22,641 bases of DNA from Chytridium lagenaria (GCA_025449115.1 JAHLKC010000279.1:1-22641), one strand, 5' to 3'. Numbered from the stretch's first letter, positions 8,637 to 20,406 are shown. Numbers and translations are program-made. The notes: a model not told the origin generated them from the sequence alone.

Positions 8637-11151
8637 TCACTGGTTAATGTTCGGGGATGAGTGCCACGCGTTCATTGTAACTTTTTAAAAAAACAAGTTA
8701 GCACAACATTCCACAAAGCGACCATAGAATAAAATTAGCAACTCACCACTCTCAAAGCACTCAAACGGATTACTTCCATTCGCCATCGCCGCATCCAAAA
8801 CAAGCACCTCATCCATATCCAAATCCAACGAAAAGTGAATCATGAATATTCCTGAAATTCGAGGTATCCATGACATCCCTCAACGCAGGCTGAATCGGCG
8901 GTGTAGTATGTCTCAACAACGCCCAATTGATGCCCTTGAAAAACGGGTGTCCCTTGACATCCGAGGCACCGTTACGACTGCCCAAACGCTTCTCTTCGTC
9001 CTTGTGAAGAAGCTTCTTGATGATGGACTTGCATTGGGAAGAAATGTCGGCGTGGTCGGGGAAGGAGACTTCATGGGTGATGATGTTGTTGAAGGTGGCG
9101 TTGCGGTTAGGTCCCTTAAAGGGTGTAGTTCCAAACTGTAATGAAGAAGTGGTGAGTACTTGAGCATGGGAATAAATATAAAACCCGGTGGAATGAATAG
9201 ATAGAAAACCCAAGAGATGATGAGCGTGAGAAATGAAACATGACGCGCGCGAACATCACTTTCAAGGAATGGTGACGCGTTGAGAGATGAAACACCAAAA
9301 GGAGAGTGGCGTTCCTTCCCCACTGTCACACAACCCTGTCCCACCCTCATCAAAATAAGGAAACTGAAAGCGAGAAAAGATTTTGAGAGATGCTTCACCA
9401 CACGCCCAACACCACCACCCAGAACTACCGACTTAAAAAAACTACTTTTTTTAAAAAAAAAAAAAAAAGCAAACCGCAATACTCACCAACATCTCAAACA
9501 CAAGATTCCTAACGTCCACCAATCCACCGCAGCAGTATGTCACACCCTTAATCACTCTGGCGCAATATACTCCTCCGTCCAACAAACGAATTCGTTCTCA
9601 AACCCGCCGTACAACTCTTTGTATCCACAACAGTATGGTTCCCATCGCTGCTCCTGAAAACAATGATGGCAGATTTCACAACAAGCGGGTTTCCAGGCGT
9701 CGAGGAGGTTTGGAGAGATCGAAATCCGTGAGCATAATGTGCCAGTGGAGTGAAGAGAATATCTAGCGAAAAAATGTCAGTAGAGAAGATGAGGTGGAAG
9801 CTTACTCTCAGGTTTAAGGTCCGGTAGATGAATCCATCAGATGGAGGTATTCCAACGACCGATAACTTCTGCTGCGTAGAATCGCGCGTCTTTTTCTGCA
9901 AGGCATTTTCCAGGACGCATTTGGAGAGCTCGGAAGAATTCACCACCGCTGCAGTATTCCATGATAAAATAAAGATAATCTTCGCTCTGGAAACTGTGGT
10001 AAAGAGTAACGATGAATGGGTGATTTGAAGTAGCCTATTTCGGGAGACAGTTAATGACACCCCTTTAGAAAGTTTTAAAAATCATATCATTACCAGAATC
10101 TCCTGTTCTGCGAGGACACGCTTAATCTTGTTTTCTTAATCATCTCTGACTTTTGAAGCACCTTCATAGCGTAAAGCTTATCCGATTCCTTATGTTTCTA
10201 CAAGCACATAAAAAAGAATATTAGCATTGGTCATTGAACGATAATTTAAAAGAAAAGAGAGAAAACTCACCACAAGATAAACCTTCCCCACATCTCCCTT
10301 CCAATCAACTTAATCTTACTAAAATGGCTCGGCCAACCTCCACCTCCCTCGCCTTCATCGAGGAAATAGAGTAAGCCCTCCTAAATCCCTGTTTGACACC
10401 CGCCACCGTATTCGCTCTCGGCGTCCCTTGCGGCAGATACCCCCACATGCGACCGGTATGCGGATCCGCCAGTCCAATATCCCATTCGGATCATCAAACG
10501 CCGCTTGTTCCAACGGACTCGAGTGCGAAAGGACTGAGAGAGAGGGGTGGCGTTTGCGGTAAGAGTGATCGACGAAGAACTTGTGGTAAGGGAGGAGGAA
10601 GGGAGGGAGTTGTACGGAGGATGCGACGGGTTGTGGAGGATGATGTGGAGGAGCGAGGTTCTTGTGGTTGGTTCGGCGGAGAACGGGTTTAACAGGGAGT
10701 TTGGCAGAGTTGAGAACGGGAGCTGATTGTGCTGATGTTTGTTCAAAAGACTCTGCGGCAGGAGAGGTGGGGGGCTGCTTTGAACGTTTGAAAGCGTTTC
10801 CTTGGGTAATGTTGAATCCAAACTTTGAGCCGATGGAACCTTCCTTGAACTTTGAGCCGGAGGAGGAGGTGGTGGTTGCTGAGCCGTTCATGGCGTTGGA
10901 GGATGAAGATGATTTGGGGCTCGGAAGGGAAGAGGCGGCAGCAGTGGAGAGGGATCCAATGTCTGGGAGGTTCGAGAGGGATCGGTGTTCTGAGGAGAGG
11001 TTGGGGAGACGGGAGAGTTTGATTGTGAGAGATGGTTGTTACCCTTGTTCCGGAAGCGTCTTTAAATTGAAAGATCAGTGACTTTTTCTTTGAAGGCTCT
11101 GTTGTTGTTGCTGAAAGGCGTCAGCGATCCAGAAGATGTAGCAGCTTGCAT
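8637..11151 (-). CDS. AGC serine/threonine kinase of the Nrc2/Fpk1 family, frame-broken in this assembly
   Basis: Family members in fungi (Neurospora NRC-2, yeast Fpk1/Fpk2) phosphorylate lipid flippases and control polarised growth. The proposed start is 11151 ([13 protein letters not shown]), followed by a long Ser/Pro-rich region, then [17 protein letters not shown], glycine loop [83 protein letters not shown], the activation segment [50 protein letters not shown], and a C-tail [11 protein letters not shown] that matches the AGC hydrophobic motif. Introns: 10198-10270, 10035-10093, 9763-9805, 9136-9486 and 8681-8746. At least twelve single-base indels, mostly losses in GG/GGG or AAA runs, interrupt the frame, yet every kinase motif survives. 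About 640 aa. A recent pseudogene is possible, but error in the consensus is likelier. Confidence 0.85.
9136..9486 (-). other. 351-nt intron in the AGC kinase gene
   Basis: It joins [12 protein letters not shown] to FGTTPFKG with GTGAGT donor and CATTACAG acceptor. Other introns of this gene are 43-73 nt, so this one is five to eight times longer. It holds a run of 16 A (9453-9468, plus strand). No ORF within it is convincing. Confidence 0.6.
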
Positions 11152-12071
11152 AATGGATGCGGGAGAGATTGACGGAGGATGGTGATTTGAATTGGCCTTT
11201 CCTTCCTTTTTTCTTCTTCTTAATCTACGGGTTCTCTATTGAATGTCCGAGGACTTGATCCTGACTCTTCTTTCCTCTCTCACAGATATCGAGTGGTGAC
11301 GACTAGACAGACTAGACAGACAGACAGAAGATGACGGCTGTAGCAAGTAGTCTCTGCTCGTTGAGGTAGGATGTCGTAGGGAGTGAGGATTGAGTTTAGT
11401 ATCCAACAAACGGCATGAGCCCAAGCAAGCAGGTAGGCAGGCAGGATGTGTGCTCTAATAAAACTAATTATTTAATTTATTAATTATTTATTTAATACCA
11501 AAAAGGGTCTGACACAAAATAAATAATTTGTAATTAATAATTAATGAATAACTTATTGCTGCCCCCCCCCCCCAAACAAATAAAAATAAAAAAATAATCC
11601 TTTTTCTCGCCAGGCCTGAATCCCAAAGGGTTTAGAGAAGCCCTTCTTCTTCCACCCCTTCCATCTCCCACTTTATCCCTACTACCCGTCATCATCATCA
11701 TCATCACCATTGCACTGCGAGGACACAGGATGCATTCAGATTCTTCTCAATGCCCTACCTGATTTCTCACTGTGGCTGTTGCTTGCTAAAAGATAAATGC
11801 TTCATCAACCCAATTTGTTTCTGCAATATCTCTGCTCCCATACGCACAGACTAAAGATCAGAGTTTTCTTACTTGAAATATAACACGGAGGTTGTGTTTG
11901 TTGTTTCAAACGTATTTTACGAGAGAATTGCGACCTCATTGGCGTCGCCACAAAATTATATTTTTCATATTCACTTGAGGAGGGTTGGACAATCTTCGGT
12001 TCAGCATCATCACAACGTCTTCTACACTCAACACCGCACACACAACACGCCAACACGCCAACAAACACAAA
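11152..12071. other. 920-bp intergenic region with simple repeats
   Basis: It lies upstream of the AGC kinase and downstream of DIM1, both on the minus strand. Contents: a CAGACAGA-type microsatellite (about 11302-11328), a CAGG/GCAAGCAGG repeat (11421-11442), a very AT-rich block (11455-11550), a run of 12 C (11562-11573), and a CAT trinucleotide run (11691-11709). Short ORFs on both strands show no coding character. The kinase promoter should lie in its first few hundred bases. Confidence 0.5.
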
Positions 12072-13372
<1,301 letters not shown>

Positions 13373-13613
13373 GGTGTTGAATGTAAGAAAATGTGATGAC
13401 TTTGTAGCAATGCAAGATCCGTTATTGATCAAGGTTGGTCCAGGTATGGACAGCCGTTTAAATAAGCTCGATTTCCGGGACGAATGCAAAGATTGGATCT
13501 GCCTGGGTTTGGTGCTAACGATGTACAGATGATGGTTTTGATGTGGTGGAGTTTGTCACTGAAAAAAAAACCGTCTTTTGTTTCAGTGGCATTCAAAGTT
13601 GCATTATTTACCC
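13373..13613. promoter_or_regulatory. divergent promoter of DIM1 and TRAPPC2L
   Basis: 241 bp between the two ATGs. A minus-strand frame remains open from the DIM1 start up to 13489, most likely 5' UTR. No clear TATA box; an A-run lies at 13562-13570. Confidence 0.4.
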
Positions 13614-14712
13614 ATGAACAGCACCTCCAACTTGTCGCTGGCGAGCATCGCCCCTCCTGCGGGGGTCCCTCAGATACAGCCGTCGTCGGGCATGACACCC
13701 GCGACTTCATTCACAGTACAATGCATAGCAGTCATTGGGAAAGCTGTAAGTTATTGGTTCTTTGTTGTGTGTCTTGTTTCGTATTGGTTGTGGGCTAATG
13801 ATTTCTATGCGTCGCGGTGTTATAGAATAATCCGTTGTTCATCAAGAGCTTTAATACGAACCAACAGCATTTGAGGTATCATTATTGCTGGTGAGTTATC
13901 CTTTATTTGTGAGATGGAGAAGTTTGTGTAGGAGTTTAGTATGTTCTTACAATATTTTCACAATAGTCATACGGCATGCGATATTATTGAAGAACGCGGT
14001 AAGATATAATTTCAAACACGATGAATATGTACTGAACCACTGCTAGTGAGCCCCGGATCAAAGCATACCGATCTCTATCTTGGGTTGTTATTTGCGATGG
14101 AGGATATCGCTGTGTAGGTTTTATTGTTCAAGTTTATCCTCTGCTGTTTTGTTCTCGTCCTCTATTCCCAACTCAATAGTTATGATTTTTAATATTTCGA
14201 CCAACCCTCGATAAGTTTTGGATACATGACCAACACCAAGATCAAGTTTATTGTTGTTGTTGGAATCACGGAGAGCCCCATCAAGGATATGGAGATGAAG
14301 AACGTAAGAGATCCCTTTTATTATTTTAATTTTCAAGAATTTAATTCCTTCTCTATCATGCTCTCTGACAAAATGTCTTTAGCTCTTCCGAAGAATCCAT
14401 GGAGCGTACGTCAACCTCGTCTCCAACCCCTTTTGGGACCCAGACTCTACTCTACCCATCAAGTCCAAGCTGTTCACAGGGTCCATCGCCGAGCTTGCCA
14501 CTCGCCCACCTCCTCCGAGGCAGCCTCTCTCCGTCAGTGCATTAATCGACATTCCATCTGAATATGTTTACTCTTGTGCAATAAACCCTTTTATACCCTC
14601 TCCAAACCACTTTAGTCCAAACTACAGAATTGTGCATGTTGTTACACCACGAATAAGAATTCCAACATTTTTTTTGGACTCGCTCAGGAAATGGACATTA
14701 ACGGACTGGTGA
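13614..14712 (+). CDS. TRAPPC2L: TRAPP complex subunit 2-like (Tca17/TRAPPC2L)
   Basis: A sedlin-fold subunit of the TRAPP tethering complex acting in ER-Golgi and Golgi traffic. Exons: 13614-13745, 13826-13890, 13967-13998, 14047-14113, 14216-14303 and 14383 onward, with introns of 48-102 nt. The family core is clear: QCIAVIGKANNPLFIKSF, LRYHYC, HTACDIIEER, DLYLGLLFAMEDIAVFGYMT, NTKIKFIVVV, LFRRIHGAYVNLVSNPF. There are about 35 extra Ser/Pro-rich residues before the domain. The literal frame runs to 14712 and overlaps the ASH2 ATG, giving a C-terminus longer than the family's usual end. A one-base loss near 14530 would instead stop it at 14543-14545, just before an AATAAA at 14580, which I consider likelier. 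A third model splices at 14532 into the 14691 exon. Confidence 0.87.
14580..14585 (+). terminator. AATAAA polyadenylation signal, probably TRAPPC2L
   Basis: Canonical AATAAA about 35 bases after the probable corrected TRAPPC2L stop and about 105 bases before the ASH2 ATG. Confidence 0.4.
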
Positions 14713-17700
14713 ACTCTCAGGGAGCATCGCCTGTCATCAACAGGAGAACTTCCGTGTCTTCTGCATCCTCTGCATCTGCTGCTGCTCCTGCTGCTACAAC
14801 TACCTCCGTTCCTGCTTCTACTTCTGCTCCTGCTCCTCCTGCTCCTGCTGTGACAAATGCCTCGGTGAGTCTACATATCTAAATCCCCCCCATCCTGTGC
14901 TATTCCTTTCTTTTTTACCTCATTATGGTCATGCATGCGTATCCATCTGCATCCTCCATTCCTCTTGCTTGCTTTCTTGCTTGGATGCATGGATGATGGC
15001 TGTCCGATGGCTCCAAACCACCTACCAGCAAGCATCTAATCTGGGCATGCATGCCTTTCACAAATTTGTCGACTTCATTAAATTCCCAACAACTTCACAA
15101 CGTCACGTCATCTCCCCACCCATCACCATCACGTCCTCACCATCATCATCGCAACTTCCTAAACTTTTCGTCCCAAAAAAACCAATATAGATCGTGCAAC
15201 CTCCCAACAACTCATCCTGCTTACCCTCCTCCTCACTTTACGCCCCTCATAATGGCACCGCCCAACATGTATCCACAGCACATTGGTCAACCATCATCAA
15301 ATGGACCATCCCCTCTCACCACCACATCCATGCCTCAATCCCCTTTTGCGTTCCAACCGTTCCGCATCCATCTATCCCTGGTGCTATGGTGATTCCACAA
15401 TTTCCAGGACAAGGTCATCATCCTATGATGATGCCGTTTCCAGTTTATCAGCAAGGTGACATGCAGCGCTTATATTTATTTGTATTCTTTATTTTTATTT
15501 ATTTTTACATGCAATCACTTGTGACTGACGCGATTTTCTGTTTCATTTTTAGACCTCCGGAGGGCTCCTTTAGCGCGCCACGCCGCCTCTCATCCGACCA
15601 CAACGCCCACCTGCTCCATCTCCGAACCACCCCATACCCACCCCCAAGGTTTCTTTATGATTCCACCTCCCCCAAACTTCTTCCGCCTCCATCCCCTCTC
15701 AATCCCCAACCACCCCCTTCCCACCCCAAGGTTTCTTCATAGCCCCACCCCACTCCACCTCAACCCCTCTCCCAACTCTCTCCTCCTACTCCACCATCCC
15801 ATCAACTCCGTCGGTCTACCCCCTCAATACCTCCCTGCCGGTTTCTTTCCCACCCACAACACCGTCCCAACCCCTCCTACCTTTTTCCCTCAGTACTTTC
15901 CACCACCCACCGGAACCTTTGCGTCAAACGCATCCACAGCAATGGCAGCCGCCGTGGCAACGGTTGTCAAGAATGAATCGAGGGATGACTCCAAGACACC
16001 GCCGTCGCAGGGGTCGTCAAAGGGGAATTCGCCGGTGCTGACGGGGAAGTTGTCTAAGGCGACAGACACACTGAATAAAGTGACACCTGTGAATAAGTTG
16101 AAGAAGGGAAAAAAGGCGGGATTAACTGAGAAGCGGGGGCCGAGTGAGAAAGTGAAGGTGGTGATGCCGCCTGTTGCAAAGGTTTGTTCCTTTATTTTTG
16201 TTGCCTTTTCGTTTAATGTTTGCATGTTGTTTTTTTTTGATTAGTATGACGCTGACTTTGTTTTATTTGCAGGCGAGCCATCCACCTCCTCACGCACCTC
16301 CCTGTTACTGCGGTGAAGAAAAACCACCGTAAGTCACCCATCCCTCCCTCCCTTCTATGTCTAATCTGTATCGTAGGAGCACCCTCCCCATGATCCAATG
16401 CACAAAATGCTACAAAATGTTTCACCAAGCCTGCATGGATACTATCAAATCCTGGACTTTCCAACCTCTCCTCGGTGACGATTTCTTTCATTTCGTATGT
16501 CGCGCTTGTAACGATGGAAAAGAACGGTTAAGACGATTAACACTATCATGGTATGCCCCCCGTCACTCATTCAACTAAAGGGTTTCACAGGAGCGACGTG
16601 GCCCACCTCACCCTTTTCAACCTCTCCCACACCGTCCCTCCTCAACCCAACGCTTCCGATAACCGTCTCTACTACCACATGAGGAAACACCTCACCGCCT
16701 TTGTTGATGCCCACTGGGACAGGTTTTGGTTGAAACCTCGACCGCAAACCTGGTCCTCCTCTCTTGCCTCTGCTATGAACACGTCCGATCGATTCATTAG
16801 CGGGAAGGACGCGTTTCCGCATGAAGGTGGATTTTGGGCACTTGCGAATGTGTTGGCGTTTCCGAGCATGGATGAGGTGTCGAGACGGAGTCGGTATGCG
16901 GCTTATGAGGTTGAGGAGGATGGGGGTTGAGGGAGATGGCGTTGGTGGCGAGTAAGGGGAATGCGGGGGTGGTTGTTATGGGGGGGTGGGGGGTGTGGGG
17001 GTGGCTCGAAGAAGAGGAAAACGGAGGAAGGGAGTGGAGGGGCGAAGAAAGAATTGGGGACGGTATGTTTTATTTGTCGATTCTCACCATTCCCATTTTC
17101 ATGTTCTCATGTTTCTCTGATGTAGAAATCGAAAAAATTCAAATCAGCGAATGGAAAAGAAAAAGACATCCTTACCCTTCCCATCAAAAAGAAACCCGGC
17201 ACCAACCCTTCCCGCTCCACAAAGCCCAAAGCCCCGCGCGCAGTCTCCCCATACAGACCTCGATCCTCTCAACTCTCAAAGTAAGTCCCCCCCCTTCTTT
17301 CAATGTTCCTTTCCTACTCACACGTCCGCCAGTGCTCTACCAAGACGTCAACAACCCCCACCCCCATTTACCGTTCGCATCAGCACAGAACCCACCCACG
17401 CGGATCCTAAAATGAAAATCAGCGATGACGGTAAAACAACGTCCACGGAAAGGGCTACCGAACCGCGAAATCGAGTCATGGGGTTTATGAGGGGACGTGG
17501 TATTGCGAAGTCACGTATGAGGGGCAGAATCCTGCACGAGCAAGGTATGCCTCCGTTGATGTTCCTTGTTTAAACGATGTATAGGATTGGATGGGCTCAG
17601 ATTAGCGGGGATTTGCAGGCACCTTGTGGGTATGATGTTTTTGGATATTCGTATCGTAATGAACCTGGGACGTTGTTTCATGAGTCCAAGGATGTGGGGA

Positions 17701-18911
17701 CACCAGAGAGTTATATGCAAGGGTTTGGTGAGCGCATTTTTCCCGTCCCATATTTCCTAACAACTATTAGAACATGGGGATGTGATTGGTATGTCTATCC
17801 ACCTCCCACCCTTCAACCTGAAGACAATAAACACTTTCTTCGCCGTCTTTGGGTTGAAGGAAAGCCGTATACGCAGATTCGCGCACCGCTTCTCACGAAA
17901 GTCCCGGGTAGCGAGATCAGGTATTACCGCAACGGTGTTGACCTTGGCGTTGCGTTCAAAGACATATCATTCGGTATTTACATCCCCCATGCGCTTATTT
18001 TTGTCTTAACAACGTACAGGCAAGTACTACCTCGCTTTATCGTCATACCGGGGTGGAACGTTGACGGTGAATTTTGGCCCAAAGTTTAAACATACCCCAC
18101 CTGAGGGTGCGAGAGCTTATTGTGAGTTGGAGAAGGAGTTTAGGTGGATGGATTTGTATGCGCATGTGTATGGGAGCTTGAGCAGTCGATGCTTTTGCAG
18201 CATGTGAGGGAGAGGGAGGTGGTGGCGAAGAAGAAGACGGTGAGACGGGTGATGAATTTTCCGTTTACGACAAAGAAGAAGAAGAAGAGACGGAAGGTTG
18301 TTGTGAGGGAGGTTGTGGGGGTGGGGAGGAAGGGGAGAGAGGGAGAAGGTTGGGGAGGAGGACGAGTTGGAGAAGGAGGAGAGGGAGGTTTTTGGGGAGA
18401 GGAGTGGGGGGGTTGTTGTGGAGGGGGTTGCGAGATTGCTTGCGCAGGCTGTGGCGGAGGATGGGGGTCGGTTGGGTCGGTTGGGTCGGAGGAAGGCGAG
18501 AGGAGGATGAAGAGGATGAAGAGGAAGGTGGGGAGGAGGTTGGAGAGGAAGCGGGAGATGACGTTGGGGATGACATTGAAGAAGAAGCTGGAGATGAACT
18601 TGGTGACGAAGCTGGAGATGAACATGGTGACGAAGTTGGAGATGAACTTGGTGATGAAGCGGTGAAGACAGTGATGAAGAGAGTGAAGATGAGAAGAGGA
18701 GGGTGATACCGTTGAAGGAGATGAAGAAGAAATGGTGGATGAGGATGGTGCAGCGGTGTTATTAATGACGGCTTCAAACATGTCGATGGAGTCGCTGGCG
18801 ATGGCTGTTGATATGGACGCGTCGAGAGAGTTGATGGATGTGGTGATGAAGGAGGGTGAAGCGTTGCTGAGGAAGAGAACGCATGAGTGGGACAACCCAG
18901 TATTGCAATGA
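14691..18911 (+). CDS. ASH2: Ash2, COMPASS/Set1 histone H3K4 methyltransferase subunit
   Basis: Core subunit of the Set1/COMPASS complex in the nucleus; its SPRY domain with RbBP5 stimulates H3K4 methylation. Exons: 14691-14864, 15191-15455, 15553-16181, 16273-16328, 16377-16550, 16591-17062, 17126-17280, 17333-17544, 17585-17727, 17771-17973, 18020-18911. In order: a Ser/Ala/Pro-rich front, a Met/Pro-rich part with repeated QGFF, a basic stretch (KLKKGKKAG), then the PHD-like finger CYCGEEKP, MIQCTKCYKMFHQACM, FFHFVCRACN. Next are a winged-helix-like region (WSDVAHLTLFNLSH, DRFISGKDAF), an NLS (GSKKRKTEE), then SPRY: GYRTAKSSHGVYEGTWYCEV, RIGWAQISGDLQAPCGYDVF, HGDVIGMSIHLPP, IRYYRNGVDLGVAFKDI, SSYRGGTLTVNFGPKF. 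The tail is long, basic then acidic, ending THEWDNPVLQ. Several single-base losses interrupt the frame (for example near 15354, 16925, 17455, 17812, 18175, 18693). Confidence 0.88.
14865..15190 (+). other. 326-nt first intron of ASH2
   Basis: GTGAGT donor after AATGCCTCG and ATATAG acceptor before ATCGTGCAA. It contains several GCATGC and TTGCTTGC motifs. If the 14691 exon belongs to TRAPPC2L instead, this segment would be intergenic and hold the ASH2 promoter. Confidence 0.5.
18587..18658 (+). repeat. three 24-base tandem repeats in the ASH2 acidic tail
   Basis: Units at 18587-18610, 18611-18634 and 18635-18658 (consensus GCTGGAGATGAACTTGGTGA followed by CGAA) differ at one to three positions and encode alternating GDE-L/H and GDE-A/V units. 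Confidence 0.8.
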
Positions 18912-18956
18912 GCATGACAAACTTTTCAATAAACAAATAGCTGACAATTCCCATTC
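18902..18956 (+). repeat. direct repeat, copy 1 (covers the ASH2 stop and 3' UTR)
   Basis: From ATTGCAATG through GCTGACAATTCCCATTCT this segment matches 20353-20406 with one substitution (A/T) and one C insertion. It contains the last ASH2 codons, the stop at 18909-18911 and an AATAAA probably used for ASH2 polyadenylation. Confidence 0.85.
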
Positions 18957-19066
18957 TTTGTAATATTTTTACACAGAGAACAATATCCTTTTTAGGTATT
19001 TCATTGAGCCAATAAACGGTATCTAGGTACATTGGTAAGACTCTGATGCATGCAAAAGGTGTTGTT

Positions 19067-19381
19067 TCATGTGATGGGTGTCAAAGGATGAGTTCCAAAG
19101 GGTATCGGAGTTATTGCAGGACCATAGGATAATTGACGGAATGATGATAAGCCGTAGTATCGTACGCAGTAGCATTCAACTTGATATATCTGCATGGATG
19201 TTTTCAGAGACAAAGTCTTGAAATAGATGCTCAGCTGCACTCCAGCCTGTTTACCCCATTTGTCGGTTTTCGTGGCGTAAAGATGGCATCCTTTCTCTGG
19301 CCTTGGCTCGACACTGGCTTCCAGCTTGGGTAGACACTGTTCACAGATCCTGTCGATGAGGAGTATTTCGGGTGTTGACAT
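19067..19381 (-). CDS. small Cys-rich orphan, paralog A of a divergent pair
   Basis: I do not recognise the family. ATG 19381 opens a 104-aa protein, MSTPEILLIDRICEQC and onward. It aligns along most of its length with the plus-strand protein at 19523: shared LLI-DR-CE-C, a nearby EPRP, W-GV-L--Y-K-SL, and ECYC-R-Y-LS followed by YGP. Conserved C-x2-C near the N-terminus and C-Y-C about 50 residues later could bind a metal such as zinc; this is inference from spacing only. There is no signal peptide in the 104-aa form. A longer frame reaching 19531 adds a hydrophobic N-terminus through poly-T and is probably false; a TTTTTCAG acceptor upstream hints at an intron in the 5' UTR. Sits in an interval bounded by direct repeats. 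Confidence 0.65.
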   Translation of the reverse strand: MSTPEILLIDRICEQCLPKLEASVEPRPEKGCHLYATKTDKWGKQAGVQLSIYFKTLSLKTSMQIYQVECYCVRYYGLSSFRQLSYGPAITPIPFGTHPLTPIT

Positions 19382-19522
19382 GCCGAAGGAGTGTGTTGCT
19401 GTGAAGATATTTCGTATAACTCTGAAAAATATTAATTGCATGTAAAAAAAAAAAAAATGAAGAACACAAGGAACTGCTAACGAAAACACAAAGAATTTGA
19501 AAAAACTCGTCTCTCTTTCCAT
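19382..19522. promoter_or_regulatory. shared promoter of the paralog pair
   Basis: 141 bp between the two divergent ATGs, with a run of 13 A at 19446-19458. No TATA box is clear. Being the centre of an inverted duplication, both halves may derive from one ancestral promoter. Confidence 0.4.
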
Positions 19523-19801
19523 ATGCAACAAGAATCAACCAATCTCCTCATCGTCGACAGATTTTGTGAGCACTGCAAGGCAAAGTTGAGAGCTCATTCC
19601 GAACCAAGGCCACAAAAGGAAACCGAAGAATGGGTCATCAACACGTTTGAATGGGCTCGTGAGGTCGGGGTTGAGTTGATGATGTATCCAAAGGCATCGT
19701 TACTGGGACCCCATCATCAAATCATAGAGATTGAGTGCTATTGCATAAGATTTTACGCCCTGTCACCTCATCGGCGATTACTTTATGGCCCCGGATTCTA
19801 A
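19523..19801 (+). CDS. small Cys-rich orphan, paralog B of a divergent pair
   Basis: 92 aa, single exon, starting MQQESTNLLIVDRFCEHCKA. It shares with the minus-strand neighbour the CEHC/CEQC motif, SEPRPQK/VEPRPEK, a GVELMMYPKASL stretch, and IECYCIRFYALS followed by YGP; overall similarity is about 45 percent identity by eye. The literal frame stops right after YGPGF. A one-base change in the GGCCCC just before would continue into DSKAIPTMHPNAL, which resembles the paralog's continuation ITPIPFGTHPLT, so the C-terminus may be longer. The function is unknown. Confidence 0.65.
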   Translation: MQQESTNLLIVDRFCEHCKAKLRAHSEPRPQKETEEWVINTFEWAREVGVELMMYPKASLLGPHHQIIEIECYCIRFYALSPHRRLLYGPGF

Positions 19802-20351
19802 AGCTATTCCAACCATGCATCCGAATGCTCTCACAATCGATCATCTGGTATTCGTGCCGACTTACCTTCGACCTCTATCATACCAAACAAAGATTTTGCC
19901 TGTATTTTTCAATACCTTTAAAAATACCTCTGGGCTCCGTATTATTCAATCCTTATCAAGAGCGCTTTTATCGTCACATTCACCACATGTATAATATTAA
20001 GCTCACTTGTACAAAGTTTGTGCCTTCTGCATATATAAAAAAAGGTCTTCACGTCATGCTGTAGAGGATGATCACTGATTAGATGTGTTTCTATGCACCT
20101 TTTGTTTTCTTCGGATTGGAGTATCTTATTTTGAGTAGAGGCGAGAGCCTCAGGGAAACTTTGAACGTCATTTTTTACAGGTCACTTAGTATCGCCGTTG
20201 TCTTCTCTCAAAAGCTACCCTCAACCCCCGTCAATTAAGAGCCGAGCCAAAAAACTGCGAGTTTCCTTTGAGTGAAGAAAGGGGATAAAAAAGTGTACTC
20301 TACAAATGACATTACTATTACACGAAACTTTAAGGCACCACCATCAAACCT
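19802..20351 (+). other. 550 bp after paralog B without a supported gene
   Basis: A frame from 19785 stays open to 19994 and may be the true C-terminus of paralog B after a frame correction. The rest is AT-rich with no coding signal. Confidence 0.4.
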
Positions 20352-20352
20352 T

Positions 20353-20406
20353 ATTGCAATGTGCATGACAAACTTTTCAATAAACAAATAGCTGACAATT
20401 CCATTC
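20353..20406 (+). repeat. direct repeat, copy 2
   Basis: Second copy of the sequence at 18902-18956, same orientation, 1451 bases downstream. Here it is not attached to an ASH2 coding end, so the copy at 18902 is the original context and this one a duplicate, placed about 115 bp upstream of the membrane-protein gene. Confidence 0.85.

Noticed and set aside
10393..11081. Plus-strand ORFs across the kinase N-terminal region
   Set aside because: Antisense of Ser/Pro-rich coding sequence of the AGC kinase; Gly/Val/Glu-rich composition is typical of such shadows.
16273..16930. Polycomb-like (PCL/MTF2) protein
   Set aside because: The PHD and the following winged-helix region resemble PCL extended-homology domains, but the same gene continues into an Ash2-type SPRY domain, so Ash2 explains the whole.
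18140..19032. Two long minus-strand Ser/Pro-rich ORFs (251 and 255 codons)
   Set aside because: They are antisense to the purine-rich acidic tail of ASH2, whose sense frame reaches a conserved-looking end; long antisense ORFs are expected in such skewed sequence.
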